Part shown: positions 1-5,124 of the stretch, in pieces
How positions within the stretch are numbered: position 1 is the stretch's first letter
How the letters are laid out: every line of letters begins with the position of its first letter
NCBI GenBank assembly: GCA_002492295.1
Contig: DKYC01000154.1
Span: forward strand, 11,574-18,322
DNA from: Lachnospiraceae bacterium UBA7110
GTDB taxonomy: Bacteria; Bacillota; Clostridia; Lachnospirales; Lachnospiraceae
DNA length: 6,749 nt
Reading direction: 5' to 3'
Translations under genes and position numbers: made by a program
The notes under the pieces: generated by a model
Told to the model about the DNA's origin: nothing
What the model saw: the letters and a program-made list of their open reading frames with translations, nothing else
Databases searched by the model: none

Positions 1-551
1 TCATCAATATAGATAATGCCATACTGGGCACGCTCGATGTCATAATCAGCCGCCTGTATCAGCTTTAGTAAAATATTCTCAACATCCTCGCCTACGTATC
101 CTGCCTCCGTGAGCGTCGTGGCATCCGCAATGGCAAACGGTACATTGATAATCTTTGCGAGTGTCTGCGCAAGATACGTCTTACCAGATCCCGTCGGTCC
201 TATCATGATAATATTACTCTTCTGCAGCTCCACATCCAAGTCCTTCTCAGCCGTAACGCGCTTATAGTGATTATAGACCGCCACCGACAATACCTTTTTT
301 GCCTCCTCCTGCCCGATGACATAATCATCCAGAAATTCCTTAATTTCCACAGGCTTTAGGAGATTAATGTTAAAGTCGCCGTCTATGGTCTCTTCGTCCT
401 CATATTCTTCCTCTATAATGTCAGCACAAATATCCACGCACTCATCACAAATATAAACGCCTGCAGGACCTGCTATCAGCTTTCTGACCTGATCCTGCGT
501 TTTGTTACAGAAAGAACATCTTACCCTTCCCTCAGTGCTTTTTCCTGCCAT
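1..551 (-). CDS. clpX: ATP-dependent Clp protease ATP-binding subunit ClpX (N-terminal 183 residues, cut by window edge)
   Basis: ClpX is the cytoplasmic AAA+ unfoldase that recognises substrates, unfolds them with ATP and threads them into the ClpP chamber. The translation starts MAGKSTEGRVRCSFCNKTQ. It has the ClpX-specific C4 zinc-binding domain (Cys12, Cys15, Cys35, Cys38), an acidic linker at about 47-58, the DDYVIGQEEAKK segment entering the AAA+ module at about 75-86, Walker A GPTGSGKT at 118-125 and the TEAGYVGEDVEN segment at about 148-159. The sequence runs off the window inside Walker B (IIYID, with the first two bases of the expected Glu codon), so the rest of the AAA+ domain lies outside. 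The start is set by AAAGGGAG, eight bases upstream of the ATG. The gene lies 72 bases downstream of clpP on the same strand, and I see no terminator between them, so co-transcription is likely. Identification is secure. Confidence 0.97.
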   Translation of the reverse strand, partial: MAGKSTEGRVRCSFCNKTQDQVRKLIAGPAGVYICDECVDICADIIEEEYEDEETIDGDFNINLLKPVEIKEFLDDYVIGQEEAKKVLSVAVYNHYKRVTAEKDLDVELQKSNIIMIGPTGSGKTYLAQTLAKIINVPFAIADATTLTEAGYVGEDVENILLKLIQAADYDIERAQYGIIYID

Positions 552-567
552 CCCTATTTCTCCCTTT

Positions 568-587
568 CAATTGATCCGATTCAATTG
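568..587 (-). repeat. Short inverted repeat in the clpP-clpX spacer
   Basis: CAATTGA (568-574) and TCAATTG (581-587) form a perfect 7-bp inverted repeat around a 6-base loop. The repeat ends four bases from the clpX Shine-Dalgarno sequence (560-564, GGGAG as read on the minus strand). A third CAATTG lies at 600-605. No T-run follows, so this does not look like a terminator. A small RNA stem affecting clpX translation or mRNA processing is possible but is inference. It could also be chance in an AT-rich spacer. Confidence 0.4.
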
Positions 588-623
588 CTTCTATCCAGCC
601 AATTGCCTTTATCACAACAATCA

Positions 624-1226
624 TTACTCTTCTTTATTCTGGTCTTCCCGTTCCGCGATTACCCTGTCAATCAGACCATACTCCATTGCCTCCTCGGCAG
701 ATTTCCAGTTATCGCGCTCCGTATCCGCTGCAACGATGTCATAAGGCTGACCGCAGTTTTCCGCTAAAATCGTGTTTAACTTCTGCTTTGTGCGCAGGAT
801 ATGTTTTGCTGCAATTTCAATTTCCGTAGCCTGACCCTGGGCTCCGCCAAGCGGCTGGTGGATCATGATTTCAGCATTCGGAAGCGCAAGCCGTTTTCCC
901 TTTGTGCCTCCCGCAAGCAGAAATGCCCCCATACTTGCCGCCATGCCGATACATATCGTGGAAACATCACACTTTATGTAACGCATCGTATCATAAATCG
1001 CCATTCCGGCAGTCACGGAACCGCCGGGACTGTTAATATACAGCTGAATGTCCTTGTCCGTATCCTCAGCCTCCAAAAACAAAAGCTGCGCCACGACAAG
1101 ACTTGCCGTTACTTCATTTACCTCCTCGCCGAGGAAAATAATACGTTCCTTTAAAAGCCGTGAATAAATATCATAAGAACGTTCCCCACGGCTCGTTTGT
1201 TCAATGACATATGGTACTAAACTCAT
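624..1226 (-). CDS. clpP: ATP-dependent Clp protease proteolytic subunit ClpP
   Basis: ClpP is the serine peptidase that assembles into a double-heptameric chamber and degrades proteins delivered by ClpX or ClpC in the cytoplasm. The 200-residue product has normal family length. It opens MSLVPYVIEQTSRGERSYDI, the typical short processed N-terminus. The catalytic triad is visible: Ser98 in GMAASMGA, His123 in MIHQPLGG and Asp172 in TERDNW. The oxyanion-hole segment NSPGGSVTAGMAIYDTM is at 65-81, and the handle region follows His123. An AGGAGG site nine bases before the ATG sets the start. The gene begins 23 bases after the tig stop and is followed by clpX, so it is the middle gene of the tig-clpP-clpX operon. 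I see no CtsR- or CIRCE-like site directly upstream. Nothing in the protein is unusual. Confidence 0.98.
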   Translation of the reverse strand: MSLVPYVIEQTSRGERSYDIYSRLLKERIIFLGEEVNEVTASLVVAQLLFLEAEDTDKDIQLYINSPGGSVTAGMAIYDTMRYIKCDVSTICIGMAASMGAFLLAGGTKGKRLALPNAEIMIHQPLGGAQGQATEIEIAAKHILRTKQKLNTILAENCGQPYDIVAADTERDNWKSAEEAMEYGLIDRVIAEREDQNKEE

Positions 1227-1249
1227 GATTTTCTGCCTCCTGTTCCGGT

Positions 1250-2536
1250 TTATTTTTCAACGGCATTCTCCACTACAAAGTCTGCCGCCTTTCTAATGCG
1301 GATATCTTCCCTGATGGACTTTTTCTCAAATGCGCCAATCATATCGTCAATCTCTTCAATCTTCATTTTGTAAGTGTCCGCCATTTTTTTGATTTCCTCA
1401 TCGTACTCTTCATCGCTTGCCTCGATGTTTTCCGCCTTGGCAACTGCCTCAAGCACAAGCCTTGACTGGATTCTCTTCTCTGCCTGCGGCTTAATCTGCT
1501 CCAAAAACGCCGCTCTTGTCAAGCCCGTAAACTGGAAGTACTGATCGATTGAAATCCCCTGCATCTGGATCCTCTGTGCAAATTCATCTGCCATCTGACG
1601 CTGCTGTGTCTCAAGCATTGCCTCGGGAATGTCCATTTTTGCACCGGCAATAATCGCATCGACAACCTTATCTTCCTTCTCGAGTTTTGCCTCCTCTGCC
1701 TTTTTCTCCGCAAGATTCTTTCTTACGTCTTCCTTATACTCCGCAAGTGTTTCAAATTCGGAAACCTCACTGGCAAACTCGTCATCCAAATCCGGCAGCT
1801 GCTTTTCCTTGATTTCCTTTATGGTACACTGAAATACCGCCGGCTTTCCCGCAAGCTCCGCTGCCTGGTAATCCTCAGGGAAAGTCACATTGACCTGTAT
1901 TTCCTTATCGATTTCAGCGCCAATCAGCTGCTCCTCAAAGCCCGGAATAAAAGTATTGGAGCCGATTGTCAAAGGATAGTTCTCACCCTTCCCACCTTCA
2001 AAAGCCACACCGTCAACAAAACCTTCAAAATCAAGCACGGTCATATCGCCGTCCTGTACTGCCCTGTCCTCTACTGAGACGGTTCTGGCGTTGTTGTCCC
2101 GCTCTCTCTCAATCGCTGCATCCACTTCCTCATCCGTTACGGACGCGTCTGTTTTTTCAACCTCTACCCCCTTGTATGTTCCAAGCGTCACTTCAGGCTT
2201 TAATGCGACCTTGGCGGTAAAGATAAAGGGCTTTCCTGCCTCTGCCTGCTCGATATCAATCGCAGGCTGGGACACGATTTCCTCCGTGCACTCATCAACC
2301 GCCTTCGCATAAGCAGAAGGAATGGCATAATTTGCGGCATCCTCGTAAAAGATTTCCTTTCCATACATCTGCTCAATCATTTTCCTGGGGGCTTTTCCCT
2401 TGCGGAAACCGGGAATATTGATTTTATTTTTACTTTTTTGGTATGCTTTCTCAACAGCCGCCTCAAAGTCCTCCGCCGACACCTCTATTGTAAGCTTCGC
2501 CATATTTCCTTCTAACTTTTCCACCTGTAAACTCAT
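1250..2536 (-). CDS. tig: Trigger factor, ribosome-associated chaperone and peptidyl-prolyl isomerase
   Basis: Trigger factor docks on the large ribosomal subunit near the tunnel exit and shields nascent chains. It also carries an FKBP-type prolyl isomerase domain. The 428-residue product has the usual length and order. The N-terminal ribosome-binding domain has the signature GFRKGKAP at about 43-50. The FKBP domain spans about 162-244 and includes LDFEGFVDGVAFEGG and the IPGFEEQLIGA segment. The rest is a charged, helical C-terminal chaperone region. The reading frame could start nine bases earlier at 2545, giving an extra MEQ. That ATG is only two bases from AAGGAGG, whereas the ATG at 2536 (MSLQVEKLEGN) is 11 bases away and matches the usual family N-terminus, so I prefer 2536. 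It is the first gene of the operon with clpP and clpX, so a folding chaperone and a protease are made together. Confidence 0.97.
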   Translation of the reverse strand: MSLQVEKLEGNMAKLTIEVSAEDFEAAVEKAYQKSKNKINIPGFRKGKAPRKMIEQMYGKEIFYEDAANYAIPSAYAKAVDECTEEIVSQPAIDIEQAEAGKPFIFTAKVALKPEVTLGTYKGVEVEKTDASVTDEEVDAAIERERDNNARTVSVEDRAVQDGDMTVLDFEGFVDGVAFEGGKGENYPLTIGSNTFIPGFEEQLIGAEIDKEIQVNVTFPEDYQAAELAGKPAVFQCTIKEIKEKQLPDLDDEFASEVSEFETLAEYKEDVRKNLAEKKAEEAKLEKEDKVVDAIIAGAKMDIPEAMLETQQRQMADEFAQRIQMQGISIDQYFQFTGLTRAAFLEQIKPQAEKRIQSRLVLEAVAKAENIEASDEEYDEEIKKMADTYKMKIEEIDDMIGAFEKKSIREDIRIRKAADFVVENAVEK

Positions 2537-2547
2537 TTGTTCCATTT

Positions 2548-2554
2548 CCTCCTT
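2548..2554 (-). promoter_or_regulatory. Ribosome binding site of tig (decides the start)
   Basis: Read on the minus strand this is AAGGAGG. It lies two bases from the upstream ATG (2545), too close for efficient initiation, and 11 bases from the in-frame ATG at 2536. The spacing supports 2536 as the main start, although some initiation at 2545 cannot be excluded. Confidence 0.75.
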
Positions 2555-2621
2555 GCGAATATTGACTATTCTCTTTTCTAATCACGCGTGCAGTCCATAA
2601 TGTCTACACAATCATTTCATA

Positions 2622-2650
2622 ATTATATCATAGCAATTCTAAAAAAAAAA
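2622..2650 (-). promoter_or_regulatory. Candidate sigma-A-type extended -10 promoter for tig-clpP-clpX
   Basis: On the minus strand, TGATATAAT (2630 down to 2622) is a perfect extended -10 element. A run of ten T residues (2650-2641) occupies the place where a -35 box would lie, so the -35 match is poor. Extended -10 promoters can tolerate this. AT-rich sequence further upstream could help polymerase binding. The predicted transcript start is near 2615, leaving a leader of about 80 bases before tig. The leader contains the 8-bp palindrome CACGCGTG at 2583-2590, of unknown meaning. Confidence 0.6.
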
Positions 2651-2685
2651 GAGTGAATTTATTAAAATAAAAAAAATAATTCAAA

Positions 2686-2727
2686 AAATCAGGCAGGTAT
2701 TCTCAGATTTGATTCCCTGCCTGATTT
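2686..2727 (-). terminator. Rho-independent terminator of the spore-protein gene
   Basis: AAATCAGGCAGG (2686-2697) and CCTGCCTGATTT (2716-2727) form a perfect 12-bp stem with an 18-base loop. On the minus strand the stem runs into six T residues, then GAATTA, then another T-rich run. This is a strong intrinsic terminator about 58 bases after the spore-protein stop codon. On the plus strand the following T-run is interrupted, so termination in that direction would be weaker. The site separates the spore-protein gene from the downstream tig operon, which has its own promoter. Confidence 0.9.
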
Positions 2728-2784
2728 CTTAATTCTTTTTCCTATTCCTTTTAACGGCGGAAAGGATTTTTTTCTTATGAGTCC

Positions 2785-2988
2785 TTATTTAATTGACTCC
2801 TCATAGCTCTTAACCATTCTCCTTACCATTTCGCCGCCGATGGAACCAGCTTCACGTGATGTTAAATCGCCGTTGTAACCTTCTTTAAGGTTAACGCCAA
2901 GCTCTGATGCTACTTCTGTCTTGAAACGGTCCATTGCTGCCTTTGCCTCCGGAACCTCTACTCTGTTTGATCTGTTCTGTGATGACAT
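2785..2988 (-). CDS. Alpha/beta-type small acid-soluble spore protein (SASP)
   Basis: These small proteins coat and protect DNA in the dormant spore and are degraded by the GPR protease on germination. The 67-residue product, starting MSSQNRSNRVEVPEAKAAMD, has family length. KTEVASELGV (about 23-32) matches the first family signature and contains the expected GPR cleavage site after Glu in TEVA. LTSREAGSIGGEMVRRMV (about 42-59) matches the second DNA-binding signature. The frame extends upstream to an ATG at 3018, but GGAGG at 2998-3002 is nine bases before the ATG at 2988 and only three before the one at 2994, so 2988 is chosen. The gene is monocistronic, with its own terminator. Family members are normally transcribed by forespore sigma-G. 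I could not find a convincing sigma-G promoter upstream; GATATTA near 3027 resembles a -10 but lacks a good -35. Confidence 0.95.
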   Translation of the reverse strand: MSSQNRSNRVEVPEAKAAMDRFKTEVASELGVNLKEGYNGDLTSREAGSIGGEMVRRMVKSYEESIK

Positions 2989-2995
2989 ATTCATA

Positions 2996-3002
2996 CACCT
3001 CC
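2996..3002 (-). promoter_or_regulatory. Ribosome binding site of the spore-protein gene (decides the start)
   Basis: On the minus strand this reads GGAGGTG. It lies inside the longer theoretical reading frame, which argues against the upstream ATG at 3018. Its spacing fits initiation at 2988. Confidence 0.8.
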
Positions 3003-3194
3003 ATAAAATTCTTTTCATTTATAATATCTATCTTCAAAGACAAGCTTTTGTCGCTTATCTTAATCCTATTATTTGCTTTGTTTTCTGTTTTATGAATGGT
3101 ATATTTTTACTAAATTGGCAGTCATCACGGCAAAGCTTTTCTTTTCATCCGACGCATAATTCATTTGACAACGTCAGTACATGGTATCGGCGCA

Positions 3195-3743
3195 TCACAG
3201 ATAAACAACGCTTTTACCAAGCCTGTCCGCCGTTTCACGGTCAAGCAGATTCGCTATTATCTCAAGCCCGAACGCAATCGCCGTCCCCATTCCGCGGCTT
3301 GTAATCACATTATCCGCCTTCACAACCTTGTCATACACAACCTTTGCACCTGCAAGCTCTGCCTCCATTCCCGGATAAATGCACGCCTTTTTTCCATTTA
3401 AAAGCCCCATATGTCCGAAAATACTCGGTGCCGCACAAATCGCGCCAATCAGCTTACCTGCGTCATAAAACGCGCGCAGCTGCTCTGTAAGTTTTCCGCA
3501 TGCCTCAAGGTTTTTGGTGCCCGGCATTCCGCCCGGACATACCAAAATGTCAAAACTGTCGAAATCAATCTCATCAATTCCGGCATCCATTCCGACGGAA
3601 ATTTTATGGCTGCCTGTGGTGCTCTTTTCATTATTAATGGAAACACAAACTGTCTCAATGCCTGCGCGGCGGAGCAAGTCCACCACTGTGAGCGCCTCTA
3701 CTTCTTCAAAACCCGTTCCAAAAAATACCGCTGCTTTTTTCAT
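3195..3743 (-). CDS. DJ-1/PfpI (YajL/ThiJ-like) family protein
   Basis: The 182-residue product begins MKKAAVFFGTGFEEVEALTV and fits the DJ-1 branch of the class I glutamine amidotransferase-like fold. The conserved Glu16 in GFEEVE and the nucleophile-elbow Cys103 in GAICAAPSIFG correspond to the DJ-1 Glu18/Cys106 pair. PGGMPGTKNL at about 70-79 and the C-terminal VITSRGMGTAIAFGLEII segment are also typical. Known relatives respond to oxidative or carbonyl stress, and deglycase or glyoxalase activities have been reported and disputed. The exact role here cannot be read from sequence. The frame extends to 3785, but no ribosome binding site supports that. AAGGAG at 3756-3761 is 12 bases from the ATG at 3743. 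The gene has its own promoter and appears monocistronic. No terminator is evident in 3019-3194. Confidence 0.93.
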   Translation of the reverse strand: MKKAAVFFGTGFEEVEALTVVDLLRRAGIETVCVSINNEKSTTGSHKISVGMDAGIDEIDFDSFDILVCPGGMPGTKNLEACGKLTEQLRAFYDAGKLIGAICAAPSIFGHMGLLNGKKACIYPGMEAELAGAKVVYDKVVKADNVITSRGMGTAIAFGLEIIANLLDRETADRLGKSVVYL

Positions 3744-3751
3744 TGTACCAT
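3740..3751 (-). other. Possible four-codon leader reading frame overlapping the DJ-1 family start
   Basis: On the minus strand, ATG GTA CAA TGA begins four bases after the AAGGAG site. Its stop overlaps the DJ-1 start codon as ATGA. The Shine-Dalgarno sequence is therefore better placed for this mini-frame than for the real gene, 12 bases away. Termination-reinitiation could set expression, or the longer spacing may simply be tolerated. This is a sequence observation without functional evidence. Confidence 0.25.
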
Positions 3752-3793
3752 CTTTCTCCTTTCCAAAACTGCCTTTCGCCTGCATTTATTTCC

Positions 3794-3822
3794 AGTTTAG
3801 CATGCTTTTGCCCCCCTGCCAA
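3794..3822 (-). promoter_or_regulatory. Sigma-A-type promoter of the DJ-1/PfpI family gene
   Basis: On the minus strand, TTGGCA (3822-3817, five of six matches to the -35 consensus) is followed after 17 bases by TAAACT (3799-3794). A TG one base upstream of the latter forms an extended -10. The spacer contains a run of six G. The predicted transcript start is near 3787, giving a leader of about 44 bases before the ATG at 3743. Confidence 0.65.
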
Positions 3823-3887
3823 TCTGATTTTGTATTTTCCATGTAAATTCCATGCGGATTTTCCATACTGCTGCACATAATAAGGGC

Positions 3888-4451
3888 ATGAAAAAAATAA
3901 CCGTTCATTACTTTGACTACTATGTACTATTATTCTTCTGCCTGTCCTTTTTCGGGTGGCTTTGGGAGGTTTTTCTATATTTCATGCAAAACGAAGGTTT
4001 TGTAAACCGCGGTGTATATTATGGTCCTTACCTTCCGGTGTATGGCATCGGAGGGCTTATTCTGATGATTCTTCTTCACGCAAAAAGAAAACATCCCCTT
4101 CTGGTCTTTACCTGTTCCGCCATCATTTGTACCATAATCGAATATGCCGCCGCCACATGGCTTGAATACAAATGGGGCGTACGGTGGTGGGATTACAGCG
4201 GCGCTTTTTTTAATATCGACGGAAAAATCTGCCTTTCATGCAGCTTCGGCTTTGGAATTGGCGGCGTGCTGCTTATCTGCATTTTCCAGCCCTTCTTTCT
4301 TAAATTTTACCACAGAATGACACGCGGTATGCGCATTTTTATATGTGTTACGCTGATTCTCCTCTTTGCGGCGGATGCGGCTTACTCAATTATATGCCCC
4401 AATAAAGGAGCAAATATTACTTGTATTTTTGTTCCGGATATCATACCATAA
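3888..4451 (+). CDS. CmpB/PF06541-family membrane protein (annotated as putative ABC transporter permease)
   Basis: The 187-residue product is an integral membrane protein with about five hydrophobic segments (roughly 9-33, 50-65, 71-90, 115-138, 148-168). Motifs typical of PF06541 are present: WLWEVF at 25-30, NRG at 40-42, YGPYLPVYG at 45-53, IEY at 84-86, and WWDYS followed by Asn109 and Gly112. The family name implies an ABC permease, but this gene has no ATPase neighbour and the biochemical function is not established. The frame opens at 3852, but that ATG has no ribosome binding site. The ATG at 3888 has only a weak, close AAGGG, yet it places the first membrane helix at the usual distance. 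The gene is divergent from the DJ-1 gene. I see no convincing promoter or terminator of its own. Confidence 0.8.
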   Translation: MKKITVHYFDYYVLLFFCLSFFGWLWEVFLYFMQNEGFVNRGVYYGPYLPVYGIGGLILMILLHAKRKHPLLVFTCSAIICTIIEYAAATWLEYKWGVRWWDYSGAFFNIDGKICLSCSFGFGIGGVLLICIFQPFFLKFYHRMTRGMRIFICVTLILLFAADAAYSIICPNKGANITCIFVPDIIP

Positions 4452-4466
4452 TGGTATTATCATTAA

Positions 4467-4488
4467 TTTTGGATGCATTTATCCAAAA
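4467..4488 (+). repeat. 8-bp hairpin downstream of the CmpB-like gene
   Basis: TTTTGGAT (4467-4474) and ATCCAAAA (4481-4488) pair perfectly around a 6-base loop, 15 bases after the stop codon. Neither strand shows a T-run after the stem, so it is a poor intrinsic terminator. It may protect the mRNA 3' end or belong to the palindrome cluster that follows. Confidence 0.5.
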
Positions 4489-4494
4489 ATACAC

Positions 4495-4512
4495 GGAGGT
4501 TATCTCGTGTGA
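4495..4512 (+). other. Start-stop signal: Shine-Dalgarno followed by GTG-TGA
   Basis: GGAGG (4495-4499) is followed after seven bases by GTG (4507-4509) and directly by TGA (4510-4512). The initiation signal is well formed but encodes only one residue. The stretch also forms a small stem, ACACG (4491-4495) with CGTGT (4506-4510), which would hold the ribosome binding site in its loop. It could be a minimal regulatory start-stop element, a remnant of a former gene start, or coincidence. Confidence 0.3.
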
Positions 4513-4529
4513 AAAATAAATTTTTCACA
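4508..4529 (+). repeat. 10-bp perfect inverted repeat
   Basis: TGTGAAAAAT (4508-4517) and ATTTTTCACA (4520-4529) are perfect inverted copies separated by two bases. The outer TGTGAA/TTCACA sequence recurs in the inverted repeat at 4571-4587. It shares three bases with the stem at 4491-4510, so the two structures would compete in RNA. As DNA, it could also be a regulator binding site. Confidence 0.6.
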
Positions 4530-4531
4530 TA

Positions 4532-4546
4532 ACGAACGAAGTTCGT
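4532..4546 (+). repeat. Short palindromic repeat unit, copy 1
   Basis: ACGAAC (4532-4537), GAA loop, GTTCGT (4541-4546), followed by ATTG. It shares the core GAAC-N-AA-GTTC with the unit at 4571-4587. The two outer base pairs differ in a compensated way: A-T and C-G here, G-C and T-A there. Confidence 0.6.
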
Positions 4547-4570
4547 ATTGCAAATATTGTGCTTACCCAT

Positions 4571-4587
4571 TGTGAACAAAGTTCACA
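4571..4587 (+). repeat. Short palindromic repeat unit, copy 2
   Basis: TGTGAAC (4571-4577), AAA loop, GTTCACA (4581-4587), followed by TTG. The core matches copy 1 at 4532-4546, and the stem is one base pair longer. It sits 37 bases before the CYTH gene start, in the leader if transcription begins upstream. A dispersed palindromic repeat family is one explanation and a local RNA structure another. Confidence 0.6.
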
Positions 4588-4624
4588 TTGAATTCGCAGA
4601 CATTGGCAAGAATGGAGGATTAAG

Positions 4625-5122
4625 ATGGAAAACTTTGAGATTGAAAAGAAATATACGGTAAAAAAACTGCCTGACGGGCTGGAACATCATCCCTGCATCA
4701 TAATCGAACAGGCTTATCTGAACACGGATCCGGTAGTACGCGTGCGCAGGTCAGATGACAAATACACGCTCACCTACAAGAGCAGCGGCTTAATGGCGCG
4801 AGAGGAGTATAATCTTGCTTTAGACGAAGCATCCTATCGGCACCTTAGCCAAAAAGCCGACGGAAATGTGATTTCCAAAAAAAGATATGTCCTGCCGCTT
4901 GAAAATCCGCATTTTCAGGACAGTTTCATTCCCCGGAAAAACCTTTCCTTAAACATTGAGCTTGATATTTTCGAACCACCCTTTGCGCCGCTTATCATCG
5001 CGGAAGTCGAATTTCCGGATGAACAGACGGCGAATGCGTTTATACCGCCCGAATGGTTCGATGAAGATGTCACATTTAATCCTAAATACCACAATTCGAA
5101 TTTGTCGAAACAAATGTTCTGA
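4625..5122 (+). CDS. CYTH-domain protein (triphosphate tunnel metalloenzyme family)
   Basis: CYTH proteins form an eight-stranded tunnel that binds triphosphate with divalent metal. Bacterial members include inorganic triphosphatases, thiamine triphosphatases and class IV adenylate cyclases. The 165-residue product starts MENFEIEKKYTVKK and carries the defining ExExK motif at 5-9. Further alternating charged residues fit the tunnel: Arg39 and Arg41 (VVRVRR), Lys52 (YTLTYKSSG), Glu60/Glu61, Lys85-Lys86-Arg87, Glu112/Asp114 (NIELDIF) and Glu127/Glu129 (IIAEVEFP). Length fits a single CYTH domain without the CHAD domain found in some homologues. GGAGG six bases upstream fixes the start. Triphosphatase activity is the likeliest role but the substrate cannot be told. 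The gene is preceded by the palindrome cluster and converges on the antiporter gene. Confidence 0.88.
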   Translation: MENFEIEKKYTVKKLPDGLEHHPCIIIEQAYLNTDPVVRVRRSDDKYTLTYKSSGLMAREEYNLALDEASYRHLSQKADGNVISKKRYVLPLENPHFQDSFIPRKNLSLNIELDIFEPPFAPLIIAEVEFPDEQTANAFIPPEWFDEDVTFNPKYHNSNLSKQMF

Positions 5123-5124
5123 TT

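Noticed and set aside
502..1154. Plus-strand open frames opposite clpX and clpP
   Set aside because: They lie antisense to clear, motif-bearing genes, have low-complexity Ser/Cys/His-rich translations and lack supporting ribosome binding sites.
1966..2312. Two overlapping plus-strand frames opposite tig
   Set aside because: Both are shadows of the tig coding sequence, with no recognisable domain.
2546..2640. CtsR or CIRCE operator upstream of tig
   Set aside because: No match to the CtsR heptad repeat or to the CIRCE inverted repeat is present. The GAATA/TATTC and CACGCGTG palindromes are too short to assign.
3019..3194. Possible terminator or small gene between the DJ-1 and spore-protein genes
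   Set aside because: Only a tiny TGAC/GTCA stem is visible, without a T-run, and no small frame has a good ribosome binding site.
3411..3846. Long plus-strand frames (110-129 codons) opposite the DJ-1 family gene
   Set aside because: The minus-strand protein has conserved Glu16 and Cys103 and a promoter. The plus-strand translations show no family features.
4449..4488. Intrinsic terminator for the CmpB-like gene (ATACCAT-A-ATGGTAT over the stop codon, and the 8-bp hairpin after it)
   Set aside because: Neither structure is followed by a T-run on the plus strand, and the first has almost no loop. They are recorded as inverted repeats only.
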